Positions 26,090-33,907 of a stretch of 64,000 nucleotides of DNA are shown in pieces. Under the pieces are notes generated by a model. The model saw only the letters and a list, made by a program, of their open reading frames with translations, had not been told where the DNA came from and searched no databases. Within the stretch, counting starts at the first letter, position 1; the number at the start of each line of letters is the position of its first letter. This DNA is from CAVWNR01 sp963756525 (GTDB taxonomy: Bacteria > Actinomycetota > Actinomycetes > Mycobacteriales > Jatrophihabitantaceae). Both the position numbers and the translations under genes were made by a program. The stretch is from the NCBI GenBank assembly GCA_963756525.1, contig CAVWNR010000002.1:186001-250000 (forward strand). Reading direction: 5' to 3'.

Positions 26090-26150
26090 CCCCCGAGCCG
26101 TCGGCCCGTCCAGCCGACCCGCCCCAGGCGGACAGGCTCGGGGGTTGTCT
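26090..26150 (+). terminator. compound terminator hairpin
   Basis: A 10-bp outer stem CCCCCGAGCC (26090-26099) / GGCTCGGGGG (26135-26144) encloses an inner stem GTCGGC/GCCGAC (26100-26105 / 26113-26118) and is followed by TTGTCT. It would end the small RNA unit. Confidence 0.65.
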
Positions 26151-26334
26151 CATGCTCGAAGGTCGAGCGGCTGCATCGGCCGGCGTTCGTAATCCACCGG
26201 TTCTGCGACGACCCAGCTCCGGGTCCACCGGTTGCACGCCGGCGCGGACGGGTCGGCGTGCTAGCCGGCGGGCGCGAAACGTTGCGAGTTCCATCGACTC
26301 GCGTAGCGGCTCGGTCGGCTGCCATTCTCCGTGA

Positions 26335-26595
26335 ATGGATGCCCTCTACCACCCGGACTTCTGGATCGCTACGGCGACGATCGGGCCGGTGCTGGGGCTG
26401 GCGAACGTCGCGACCATGCTCACGATGATGCGGGACGGAGGTGCAGATGCCCCGCGTCGTCTGCGGGACGCCTTCTCGACGGTCGTGCTTGCCACGCTCG
26501 GGGCTGAATACGCGTTAGCGGTCGGTGCCTCGGTCTATGTCAGGGTACCTCGCTCGACGCCTTGGGGTATGACGCCGATCGAAACATCAATCTGA
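26335..26595 (+). CDS. short membrane protein, possibly truncated
   Basis: An 86-residue frame starting MDALYHPDFWIATATIG with two hydrophobic segments (about residues 8-30 and 46-70) separated by a charged loop (RDGGADAPRRLRDAF). No family is recognised and there is no convincing ribosome-binding site. The end, VPRSTPWGMTPIETSI, is abrupt, and another frame continues with 'NLTYSLCLGAG', so a frameshift near 26570 is possible. It lies in the accessory stretch between pabC and the nitrobindin gene. Confidence 0.4.
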   Translation: MDALYHPDFWIATATIGPVLGLANVATMLTMMRDGGADAPRRLRDAFSTVVLATLGAEYALAVGASVYVRVPRSTPWGMTPIETSI

Positions 26596-26957
26596 CCTAC
26601 AGCCTCTGCCTCGGCGCCGGTCGTCTCTCGGCGATCGGCCCTCTTACGTACGCCAGGCTAAAGGCTCAGGCACCGTGGGCGGCGCAAGAAGCGGGCAGGC
26701 CTGGCCGGCATGAGGCGAGACCGGTCGAGGACAATCAGTGTGACCAGCCGGCCGACGAGTGACGGCGCAGGCTGGGACAACGACCTGCCGGCGCCCTCGT
26801 AGTTCAGGGATCGCCAGCGGAGTCGGCCTCGCCTCGATCTGACCGACAGGCGCCAGGATTAGCAACGCTGCCGGCGCACGCTGAACGCTGACGCAACCGA
26901 CCCGGTCAACGACCCGCGCTTGCGACGCTGGGTTGGCTCCCGAAGGAGAATGAGCAG
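26596..26957. other. no recognisable gene
   Basis: No frame with domain character. Only the AAGGAG ribosome site at 26943-26948 for the following kinase-like gene is evident. Confidence 0.5.
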
Positions 26958-27470
26958 GTGGTCGAACCAGGCGGTCGTTCAGTCGTTCTGGTGACCGGCA
27001 TGTCCGGCACCGGGAAGTCGACCGCGCTTGCCGAGCTCGGCCGCCGCGGCCACCCGGTGGTCGACACCGACGAGCCGGGCTGGATCATCGAGGTCGCGAC
27101 GTCACGCGGCGTCGAGCCGATGTGGAACGTCGAGCCGATCTGTGACCTGCTGGACCGGCACCGGGCAGGTTGGCTGTTCGTCTGCGGCTGTGTGGCCAAC
27201 CAGGGTGCGTTCTATGGCCGCTTCGACGCGGTGGTGCTCCTGAGCGCACCGATCGAAGTCATTCTGGCTCGCGTCACCGATCGGGCCAATCCCTTCGGAT
27301 CGCATCCCCTGCAGCGGGAAAAGATCGCAGCCGACCTGGCCGAGTTCGAGCCGTTGCTGCGTGCTGGCGCCGATCACGAGATCGATGCCAGAGCGTCCGT
27401 CTCGGATGTCGTGGCGGCGCTTGAACAGGTGGCGATCGAAGTGGAGCGGCCAGCGGACGCGTACGCGTAG
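26958..27470 (+). CDS. small P-loop kinase-like protein
   Basis: A 170-residue P-loop NTPase. Walker A is VLVTGMSGTGKSTALAELG (residues 10-28). 'HPVVDTDEPGW' resembles the acceptor region of shikimate, gluconate or adenylate-type small kinases, and 'DAVVLLSAPIEVILARVTDRANPFG' resembles their lid/Arg region (residues about 89-113). 'LFVCGCVANQGAFYGRFD' replaces the usual Walker B. Substrate unknown, probably a small metabolite. The GTG start has AAGGAG nine bases upstream. It is a single gene in the accessory region. Confidence 0.7.
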   Translation: MVEPGGRSVVLVTGMSGTGKSTALAELGRRGHPVVDTDEPGWIIEVATSRGVEPMWNVEPICDLLDRHRAGWLFVCGCVANQGAFYGRFDAVVLLSAPIEVILARVTDRANPFGSHPLQREKIAADLAEFEPLLRAGADHEIDARASVSDVVAALEQVAIEVERPADAYA

Positions 27471-27540
27471 CGGATCGGCTAGCGGGAGTCCGGCACGAGC
27501 GCAGATGCGGTTAGGCCGAAAACGACGACGAGCGTCGGAG

Positions 27541-28134
27541 TCATCGGCGTCTCACCTGTCGTGCGGCGGGCACCTCGGCACGCATCACCCATCGCCACTT
27601 AGCGATTTTGCGATCGCGCACGAAGCCGAACTGCTCGTACAGTGCCTCGGGACCGGTGTGTAGGTAGGCGCCGCGCTGCGGCGGTCGCTCCGCGGTCTGC
27701 TCGGGGTAGGCCTCGACAACCCCGCCACCGGCCTGAGCGATGGCATCCAAGGCGCCACGCACAGCAGCGCGAGCAACTCCTCGTTCGCGGTGCTTGGCGG
27801 CGGTGAAGATGCATCCGATCCGCCACCTCGGAGCGTCCTCGGCGCCCAGCTCGTACTTCTTCCGGTTGTTGATGTTCGGCAGTTCGGCGGGCGTCCCGTA
27901 CTGGCACCAGCCGACGCATTCGTCGTCTGTGTATACCAAGATCTGATGGACCGTTCCGGCCATCGTGTGTGCCCGTTTGGCGTCCCGGTTGCCGTCGGCC
28001 GTGTGACCTCGGCCGACGCTTTCGGGATGGAACCCCATGCACCAGCATCCACCCCATACACCCTTGTGGGCCTCGACCAGACCGGCGAAATCTGCCCACG
28101 TCTCAGCGGTGAGGGGCATGGTCGTATAACTCAC
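27541..28134 (-). CDS. GNAT-family N-acetyltransferase
   Basis: A 197-residue acetyltransferase with the acetyl-CoA loop in 'GCIFTAAKHRERGVARAAVRGALDAIAQAGG' (about residues 107-137) and the late 'EALYEQFGFVRDRKIAKWRWVMR'. The N-terminal GVWGGCWCMGFHPE is a conserved Cys-containing segment of a GNAT subgroup common in actinobacteria whose substrates are unknown. The GTG start at 28134 is six bases from a TAGAGT hexamer (28146-28141), so the transcript is probably leaderless. Substrate not predicted. Confidence 0.8.
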   Translation of the reverse strand: MSYTTMPLTAETWADFAGLVEAHKGVWGGCWCMGFHPESVGRGHTADGNRDAKRAHTMAGTVHQILVYTDDECVGWCQYGTPAELPNINNRKKYELGAEDAPRWRIGCIFTAAKHRERGVARAAVRGALDAIAQAGGGVVEAYPEQTAERPPQRGAYLHTGPEALYEQFGFVRDRKIAKWRWVMRAEVPAARQVRRR

Positions 28135-28401
28135 GATCTGACTCTAGAGCCGAACCGCTCGCGGCGGCGGCGGCCGCTTGTTCAGCCGGTCCACGCGCAT
28201 CTGCACTGCGTCCCGCAGGTGGATGGTTGATTGGATAGCCGAGCGGGCCGACACTTTCGTACCGCGGAGGGGCAAGCCGAGGAGGCAGACATCAACCGCG
28301 CCCGCCGGGCCGGCGAGGTCGCCGGGCGGCCCGGACCTCGACCGAGCCGTCGCCGACGGCCGAGTCGGCATCCGCATCCAGCTGCAACCGGAGACAGGCC
28401 G

Positions 28402-28848
28402 ATGAAAACCGCCCAACTGATCAACCTCATCGCGGCCGCGACTCTGACCGGCAACGAGTTCTGCACCTGGGCATTCGTCCACCGCGCCACCAAGCGGCTA
28501 GCGATGGAAGACGAACTCGCCGTCGAAAAACGACTCACCCAACTGTTCATCGCCCCGATGGCAGCCTGGATGTCCGCCACGGTCGGCACCGGAATCTGGG
28601 CCGCCGCCGGCAGCCGACCGCCTGCCCGGTCCTACCTGCGGGCCGGCACCCGCGCCTACACGGCGATGATGGCGGTCACGCTGCTCGGCAACATGCCGCT
28701 CAACGCGGCAACCCCGCGCGGGACGACCAGGATGGACACCGCGCTCAGGACCCAGACCCGCCGGCGCTGGGACCAATTCCACACCGCCGGCAACATCCTC
28801 AACGCGACCGGGCTCGCCCTCCTCGGCGTGGCAGCCGCACGAACCTGA
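28402..28848 (+). CDS. DUF1772-like (anthrone oxygenase-type) membrane protein
   Basis: A 148-residue membrane protein with four hydrophobic stretches (about residues 4-16, 45-65, 82-98 and 126-146). 'GNEFCTWAFVH', GNMPLNAATPRG and RRRWDQFHTAGNILNATGL fit the DUF1772/anthrone-oxygenase pattern, in which 'N-x-P-L-N' and 'W...H..R' elements recur. Function in bacteria is unknown. ATG 28402 is preceded by GGAGA. The 250 bases upstream (28144-28401) carry no convincing gene. Confidence 0.6.
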   Translation: MKTAQLINLIAAATLTGNEFCTWAFVHRATKRLAMEDELAVEKRLTQLFIAPMAAWMSATVGTGIWAAAGSRPPARSYLRAGTRAYTAMMAVTLLGNMPLNAATPRGTTRMDTALRTQTRRRWDQFHTAGNILNATGLALLGVAAART

Positions 28849-28978
28849 CCGCCGACTCGCACACCGGGCGAGAGCTTCACCAGTAGCAGCTCACCGCCCA
28901 GATCGCAGACCGATCCGCTTCCAGGCAGCTCCGCCGTCGATCTGGCGCTCAACCGCTGCGCTGCGACACGGTTGTCGG

Positions 28979-29689
28979 CTACCCGGGCGTGTTGGCTCTC
29001 GCGCGGGCCTTGCCTCGCGCGGCGTAGTAGCGGCCGATCGCGACGGAGCCGAGGATGCCCAGCCCGGTCGCGGCGAAGGGCAGGATCTGGTCGTAGGTGT
29101 AGCCGGTCGAGTAGCTGCTCTGCCGAATGATCAGTCCGGTTCCGGCGGCCTGGATCAGGAACAGCGCCGCCCAGAGGTAGCCGGTCACGTACATCCCGCG
29201 GCGGAAGTCGGGGTAAACGTCCCACATCGCGTCGAAGACGGCCATTCCGTCGTGGCTACCGTCGGTGCCGTAGCGCTGCGCGAAGTAGAACACGATCGGT
29301 TTGCGGGCCACGACGCACGAGGCCAAGAACAGCAGGCCGATCAGCGCCGTGGTCGCGCAGTCCTTGTAAAGCAGCACCTTCGGGCTGGTGCTGCCGATCA
29401 GGGCAATCAGTGCGGACACCGCGGTGAACGCGAAGATCGCCGCCGAGGCACCGCTGAACTTACGCGCCCGCGCCCACACCAGCATCCCGCCGAGGACCGG
29501 GGCGATACTGCCCACCAGGTAAGCGACCACGTTGCTGGCGCCCATGCGCCGGGCAAGGTGGAACAACGCGATGCTGCCAGCGACCTCCACCGCCGTGACC
29601 AGCAGGTTGAAGGCCAGCCCCTTCTTCGCCGGATGCCCGCGCAGCCCGCGAGCGATCTGCTCGTGCACGCTCGGCGCGGGGGATGCCAT
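28979..29689 (-). CDS. VC0807-like six-helix membrane protein
   Basis: A 236-residue integral membrane protein. The opening 'GLAFNLLVTAVEVAGSIALFHLARRMGASNVVAYLVGSIAPVLGG' and the central 'KDCATTALIGLLFLASCVVARKPIVFYFAQRYG' match the VC0807 family (six predicted helices, function unknown). 'DAMWDVYPDFRRGMYVTGYLWAALFLIQAAG' is the other conserved block. The C-terminal tail is Arg/Ala-rich. It is monocistronic, in the accessory stretch that separates pabC from the nitrobindin gene. Confidence 0.75.
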   Translation of the reverse strand: MASPAPSVHEQIARGLRGHPAKKGLAFNLLVTAVEVAGSIALFHLARRMGASNVVAYLVGSIAPVLGGMLVWARARKFSGASAAIFAFTAVSALIALIGSTSPKVLLYKDCATTALIGLLFLASCVVARKPIVFYFAQRYGTDGSHDGMAVFDAMWDVYPDFRRGMYVTGYLWAALFLIQAAGTGLIIRQSSYSTGYTYDQILPFAATGLGILGSVAIGRYYAARGKARARANTPG

Positions 29690-30062
29690 ACCGGAACGAT
29701 ACGAACCGCGTCGATACCCGGCAGCACGCGTTTGTCAAGATCACGCGGTCTCGTAGACGATCCTTGCGCGGGACGCGCTGAGCGATCGGTATGCGGGGCA
29801 TCTGGACCTCGCCGTCCGTCGTCGGGGTCTTGCGCGGTGAAGTGCGCGCGGCCGACACTCGTTGAGTGACACGCCCGTTCGGTTGACTCTGAACCTCCAC
29901 CCTCTCCAGCAAACCCGCTTGGCGTCATCTCCCAGGCGGGGCGGTGGTACGTCGGTGCCGGCCCGATCGCGAGCCGGCTTGCCCTCGCGCCCCACCTTCG
30001 ATCGCCGGGGCACAGCCCCGGCCCGCGAAGCTGCCCGCCACCCCTACGACTGAGGAGATGTC
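29690..30062. other. intergenic region, no recognisable gene
   Basis: No frame with domain character was seen on either strand. A GAGGAGATGTC ribosome-binding segment for the SnoaL-like gene occupies the last bases. Confidence 0.5.
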
Positions 30063-30467
30063 ATGACTGTTCAGAACGGCGAAGCCGTCATCCGAGCGGC
30101 CTACGAGCATTACGCCCGCGGCGACCTCGAGCAGATGCTGGGCCTCATCGACCCCGACCTGGAATGGTTCTACCTCGACCCCGGCCTGGCCGACCCCGAG
30201 CCCCAGACCTGCCACGGCCGCGACGAACTAGAGGCCGCGCTGCGCGGTCAGGCCGAACGGGGTTTCACCTCCCACCTGCAGGAGATGCGCCCCGGCGCCA
30301 ACGACCAGGTCATGGTCGTCGTCCACACCCCGGGCGCAGACGCGCACCGGCTCCGCGCCGCCGACGACCGCAACTTTAACGTGTTCACCGTGCGTGACGG
30401 CCGCATCACTGCGATCCACGCCTGCCGGGACCGCGCCGAAGCGCTCACCATCGCCGGACTGACCTAA
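30063..30467 (+). CDS. SnoaL/NTF2-like protein
   Basis: A 134-residue cone-shaped NTF2-fold protein. 'VIRAAYEHYARGDLEQMLGLIDPDLEWFYLDPG' is the standard opening, HGRDELEAALRG the middle helix, and 'RNFNVFTVRDGRITAIHACRDRAEAL' the closing strands. Members are polyketide cyclases, isomerases or ligand-binding proteins; no catalytic assignment is possible. GAGGAG sits before the ATG. It is a lone gene. Confidence 0.8.
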   Translation: MTVQNGEAVIRAAYEHYARGDLEQMLGLIDPDLEWFYLDPGLADPEPQTCHGRDELEAALRGQAERGFTSHLQEMRPGANDQVMVVVHTPGADAHRLRAADDRNFNVFTVRDGRITAIHACRDRAEALTIAGLT

Positions 30468-31004
30468 CCACGGCCGTTCCACCAGCCGTCGGAACCCGAC
30501 CAGAGCGAAGCCCGTAAGCGGATCGATGTACGGGCGGCGGTCCCCGACTCGATCAGCTGCTGGCTGCCGCGCGGTCGTCGTCGCCGTATGCCCTGCCCGA
30601 GAAGAATGCCCGGTGAAGGCCCGACATTCGGGAATGGACAGTTAGAGCAAGGCGGACGCGCCTGCAGTCTGTCGGGTCGACTCGTCACCGTGGGTTTCCG
30701 TCGCAGCGCCTGCCTGCCACAGGATTAGATGCCCAGCGACAGATGCCGAGCGGTCCCCATAGAGCTGCCATCACGTGTGCAGATAGCGAGGTCGGTAACA
30801 ACGGCGCCCCGACGGCGGCTCAGACTGACCCTCGATAAGCTTCGGTTACCCGGTGTCAGCTCGGCGGGTTGAGAGAGGGCAGCTGCGGCGCTCCAGCAGT
30901 ATGGCCGCCATGAACCAGACCGACCCGCCGAAGGGGCTGGAGCTGCCGGCTGGTTTCGGGCTGCTGCCACCGGCGCGCCGCCCGACATCCGAGCGGACAG
31001 GACT
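30468..31004. other. intergenic region, no convincing gene
   Basis: The only frame worth noting is a 32-codon one, 30910-31008, beginning MNQTDPPKGLELPAGFGLLP, which runs into the end of the convergent nitrobindin gene and lacks a ribosome site. I see nothing else. Confidence 0.5.
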
Positions 31005-31535
31005 TTAGCGGACGCGGCGCAGCGTCGCGTTCAGGTGCGGGTTGTACTCGCCGGGTGTCACGGCAAGTTCCGTGGCGTAGACGAGCGCCTCGTCGGCGAT
31101 CGCGTAGAGGCGGCGTTCGCCCGCGACGTCGCGCGCGGTGGGCGTGGTCACAGTGGCGGCGGTGGCGAGATCCCAGCGCAGGTCGCCGGCCTGCCCGACG
31201 AACGACAGGAGCACGCCGGTGATGGTCACCAGCGTGACCTCGACGTCGTCCGGCGCGGCGCCGGGACGCCAGAAGCCGGTCTCGCGCAGCGCATTGCGGA
31301 CGATGCCGCCGTCCGCGTCGAGCAGCCACGCCCGCGACTCGTAGGCGAGAAACGGCCGGCCGTCGTGCGCGAAGCGCAGCCGCTGACCGAACGTGAACTC
31401 CTTGCCGGTCGACGGCACCACGCCGCTGCCGCTTCCCTCCCACACCCCGACCAGCGGCAGAAGCGCGAGCAAGGCGTCATTGATCGGCGCGCCTACCCGC
31501 AGGTCGGCGGTGTCGGTGCCGCCGGGCTGGGTCAT
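31005..31535 (-). CDS. nitrobindin-like haem-binding beta-barrel protein
   Basis: A 176-residue protein of the FABP-like/THAP4 C-terminal (nitrobindin, DUF1794) family. The signature GVWEGSGSG near residue 29-37, 'GQRLRFAHDGRPFLAYESRAW', 'RETGFWRP' and the C-terminal EYNPHLNATLRRV are present; the His in PHLNATL corresponds to the haem ligand of nitrobindins. These proteins bind Fe(III)-haem and react with NO or peroxynitrite. It corresponds to Rv0813c in the mycobacterial version of this block. The short gene at 31544 ends eight bases before its start. Confidence 0.85.
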   Translation of the reverse strand: MTQPGGTDTADLRVGAPINDALLALLPLVGVWEGSGSGVVPSTGKEFTFGQRLRFAHDGRPFLAYESRAWLLDADGGIVRNALRETGFWRPGAAPDDVEVTLVTITGVLLSFVGQAGDLRWDLATAATVTTPTARDVAGERRLYAIADEALVYATELAVTPGEYNPHLNATLRRVR

Positions 31536-31543
31536 CCGAACGC

Positions 31544-31642
31544 TCAGCGCTGGCCGGCGAAGAGCTTGTAGAGGATGTAGAGCGACAGCAGCGCGATCGC
31601 CAGGAACGTCACGACGAGGACGACGAGGTACGCGACTTCCAT
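31544..31642 (-). CDS. 32-residue single-pass membrane peptide
   Basis: A short frame (ATG 31642) encodes MEVAYLVVLVVTFLAIALLS followed by LYILYKLFAGQR: one membrane helix and a short basic tail. It sits between sseC and the nitrobindin gene on the same strand, eight bases before the latter's ATG, so it probably belongs to that operon. Similar tiny helices between these two genes may be missed by annotation pipelines. No function is known. Confidence 0.5.
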   Translation of the reverse strand: MEVAYLVVLVVTFLAIALLSLYILYKLFAGQR

Positions 31643-31678
31643 ACCGGCGAGGATATCGGCACGAGAGCCCCGGACCGG

Positions 31679-31978
31679 TCAGGAGAGGACGAGCTTGGTC
31701 TCCACCAGGCCGGGCTCGAGCGCGCGGATCTCCTTGCGGGCGGCGCCGTCGCGGTGCAGCACGGAGAGCGTCCACGTGCCGGGCGCGGCGAAGAACCGGA
31801 AGTCGCCGGTGGCGCTGGTGACGACCTCGGCGGTGAACTCCTCGGTCGCGTCGAGCAGCCGAACGTACGCCGACGGCACCGGCACGCCGTCGTGGGTGAC
31901 GACGCCGTAGATCACCGTCTCCTTGCTGATGTCGACGCCCGCAGGCAGCGTCGGGCTCTGGGCGGGGGCTCCACACAT
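31679..31978 (-). CDS. sseC: SseC-like DUF1416 protein
   Basis: A 99-residue protein matching mycobacterial SseC (DUF1416): 'CGAPAQSPTLPAGVDISKETVIYGVV', YVRLLDATEEFTAEVVTSATGDFRFFAAPGTWTL. Beta-rich; it contains one conserved Cys at position 2. It always accompanies the rhodanese gene and is thought to act in sulfur metabolism, but its reaction is unknown. Here it begins four bases after the sulfurtransferase stop and is therefore in the same operon, behind a Cys-type leader peptide. Confidence 0.88.
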   Translation of the reverse strand: MCGAPAQSPTLPAGVDISKETVIYGVVTHDGVPVPSAYVRLLDATEEFTAEVVTSATGDFRFFAAPGTWTLSVLHRDGAARKEIRALEPGLVETKLVLS

Positions 31979-31982
31979 GGCG

Positions 31983-32816
31983 TCAGACTCCTTTCTCGAT
32001 CGGCACGCCGACGAGCGAGCCGTACTCGGTCCACGAGCCGTCGTAGTTCTTGACGTTCGGGTGGTCGAGCAGCTCGTGCAGCGCGAACCAGGTGTGGCTG
32101 GACCGCTCGCCGATCCGGCAGTAGGCGATCGTGTCCTTCGACTCGTCCAGGCCAGCCTCGGCGTAGAGTGCGCGCAATTGGTCGTCGGACTTGAACGTGC
32201 CGTCCTCGTTGGCCGCCTTGCTCCACGGCACGTTCAGCGCGGTGGGGATGTGCCCGCCGCGCTGTGACTGCTCCTGCGGCAGGTGCGCCGGGGCGAGCAG
32301 CTTGCCGCTGAACTCGTCGGGCGCGCGCACGTCGATGAGGTTCTTGCTCCCGATCGCGTCGAACACCTCGTCGCGGAACGCGCGGATGGCGACGTCCTGA
32401 TCCTTGGCGGTGTAGACGGTTTCCGGGCGGGAGACGGCATCGGTGGACAGCGGGCGGCCGTCGAGTTCCCACCTCTTGCGGCCACCGTCCAGCAGCTTGA
32501 TCTTGTCGTGACCGTACAGCTTGAAGTACCAGTACGCGTACGCGGCGAACCAGTTGTTGTTGCCGCCGTAGAGGATCACGGTGTCGTCGTTGCCGATGCC
32601 CCGGGAGCCGAGCAGCTTCTCGAACTGCTCCCTGCTCACGAAGTCGCGGCGCACCGGGTCCTGTAGGTCGGCCTTCCAGTCGAGCTTGACGGCGCCTTCG
32701 ATGTGGCCGCCGTCGTAGGCGGTGGTGTCCTCGTCGACCTCGACGAAGACGACGCCCGGGGTATCCAGATTCTGCTCGGCCCAGTCGGCCGAGACGAGCA
32801 CGTCAGCGCGGCTCAT
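31983..32816 (-). CDS. cysA: thiosulfate sulfurtransferase (two-domain rhodanese)
   Basis: A 277-residue tandem rhodanese, normal length. The inactive N-terminal domain has 'HIEGAVKLDWKADLQDPVRRDF' and 'VILYGGNNNWFAAYAYWYFKLYGH'. The catalytic C-terminal domain has 'NLIDVRAPDEFSGK' and the active-site loop IAYCRIGERSSHTWF (Cys near 231), like mycobacterial CysA2/CysA3/SseA. It moves sulfane sulfur from thiosulfate to a thiol acceptor. GGAGGAG precedes ATG 32816. The gene is the first full-length gene after the leader peptide and is followed by sseC. The symbol follows the mycobacterial cysA2 name and not the sulfate-transport ATPase. Confidence 0.9.
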   Translation of the reverse strand: MSRADVLVSADWAEQNLDTPGVVFVEVDEDTTAYDGGHIEGAVKLDWKADLQDPVRRDFVSREQFEKLLGSRGIGNDDTVILYGGNNNWFAAYAYWYFKLYGHDKIKLLDGGRKRWELDGRPLSTDAVSRPETVYTAKDQDVAIRAFRDEVFDAIGSKNLIDVRAPDEFSGKLLAPAHLPQEQSQRGGHIPTALNVPWSKAANEDGTFKSDDQLRALYAEAGLDESKDTIAYCRIGERSSHTWFALHELLDHPNVKNYDGSWTEYGSLVGVPIEKGV

Positions 32817-32936
32817 GTGGTTTGACTCCTCCGTCAGTGATGGGCGGGCGCGGCGCGGCACGCCGGAGCCCGGCGAATAGCGGGACGATTTCAGCGCGGC
32901 GGATCCCGGCGCAACGGACGGGAGATCAGCCTGCGC

Positions 32937-33086
32937 TCAGCGCATCGAACACAGGCAGCTGCCCACACGGCACAGGTCGACCGTGCGGCGGCGGGTCAGC
33001 GAGCAGCGAAGGCCGTACTTGGCCGGCGTCGCCGTGATCGGCGGCAGCACGAAGCGAATGCCCGCGCGGGGTGCCGCGATGCCCAT
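32937..33086 (-). CDS. Cys-containing leader peptide of the sulfur operon
   Basis: A short frame ends LTRRRTVDLCRVGSCLC followed by SMR, the pattern (L-x-x-R-x-x-V-D-L-C-R...C) of actinobacterial leader peptides placed before cysteine and sulfur-assimilation operons. Three Cys codons fall in the last 11 codons. In mycobacteria, Cys-tRNA-dependent stalling in such uORFs attenuates the downstream genes. ATG 33086 gives 49 residues and lies seven bases after TACCCT (33099-33094), so a leaderless mRNA is plausible; a shorter start inside is also possible. The 120 bases to the rhodanese ATG would hold the attenuator. Confidence 0.8.
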   Translation of the reverse strand: MGIAAPRAGIRFVLPPITATPAKYGLRCSLTRRRTVDLCRVGSCLCSMR

Positions 33087-33160
33087 GCCGCACAGGGTAG
33101 CTGGCGGTGCACCGGTAAGGCCAACCAGTTGCGAGACGGTGATCTCACATCCCGGGATCG

Positions 33161-33907
33161 CTACTGAGCGTGCAGCACGACGTCCTGGCCGGCGCCGCTT
33201 ACCGCGATGCCGTCCGGGCGCATCGTGATCGAGCGCACCTGCAGCCCGTACGGCAGCTCGGGCAGCGGGATCGTCACCGCGAGCCGGCCCGCCAGCAGCG
33301 CCGCGACGCTGTCCGGGAGCGACACTCCGGCCACCTGCAGCCTGGTGACCGAGACGTGCAGCGCGTCGCCCGAGAGCGTCGCGGTCGCCTGCGCCGTCGC
33401 GTTCACCGTCTGGCCGAAGCCAGGCACAGCCAGCGGAGCCGACACGACGAGGGTGTCATCCGCCGCGTCGCCCGCGCCGCCGGCGGGTGCGAGAGTGAGG
33501 CCCGGCACCCCGCTGCGCTGTGCCACCTCGGCATAGGGCAGCGTCACCGTCCCGTCGATGCGGTCGACCGGCAGCCGGGTGACCCGGCCACGGACCAGTT
33601 GGGACAGCGGGACGTGCGCGCCGTGAAGGTGCACGTCCAGTTGGGCGTTGCTGATGTCGCCGAGGCGGAGGTCGTCGCTGGTCACCTCGATGTCGCGGTA
33701 CACGCCGCGGATCGCCTGGGTGATGAACGGGACTCCGTGCACGCGCACCGTCGGGCGCTGCCCGAACTGGGCGTACCCCGCGAGCTTGGACTCGGCAGCG
33801 TTCTGCGCCACGACGACGCCGACCCGGTCGAGCACCGCGACCACAACCAGGAGGACGACCGCGAAGCTGATCCAGAAGACGCCTCGCCGGGCAACAGAGC
33901 TAGACAC
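33161..33907 (-). CDS. LmeA-like DUF2993 phospholipid-binding protein
   Basis: A 248-residue exported protein: an N-terminal membrane anchor or signal (VFWISFAVVLLVVVAVLD, about residues 9-26), then a DUF2993 domain ('VRVHGVPFITQAIRGVYRDIEVTSDDLRLGDI', 'LDVHLHGAHVPLSQLV'), and the C-terminal 'IPLPELPYGLQVRSITMRPDGI'. Mycobacterial LmeA, in the same neighbourhood, binds phospholipid and is needed for lipomannan mannan elongation; that this is its orthologue is suggested by synteny with glnR-mshD. GTG 33907 overlaps the stop of the upstream membrane gene by eight bases. Confidence 0.78.
   Translation of the reverse strand: MSSSVARRGVFWISFAVVLLVVVAVLDRVGVVVAQNAAESKLAGYAQFGQRPTVRVHGVPFITQAIRGVYRDIEVTSDDLRLGDISNAQLDVHLHGAHVPLSQLVRGRVTRLPVDRIDGTVTLPYAEVAQRSGVPGLTLAPAGGAGDAADDTLVVSAPLAVPGFGQTVNATAQATATLSGDALHVSVTRLQVAGVSLPDSVAALLAGRLAVTIPLPELPYGLQVRSITMRPDGIAVSGAGQDVVLHAQ

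Larger units (their letters stand above)
25951..26150 (+). ncRNA. candidate structured small RNA with a short ORF
   Basis: About 200 bases between a plausible promoter and a strong terminator-like hairpin form a self-contained unit. Inside are a 12-codon ORF with an extended ribosome site (25960-26015), a small stem CGCCGA/TCGGCG (about 26048-26063), and the compound terminator at 26090-26144. No larger coding frame is present. The arrangement suits a small mRNA, an attenuator or a dual-function RNA. No Rfam family is recognised by eye. Confidence 0.45.

Noticed and set aside
30910..31008. Thirty-two codon frame MNQTDPPKGLELPAGFGLLP.
   Set aside because: No ribosome site, overlaps the nitrobindin 3' end, no similarity I can name.
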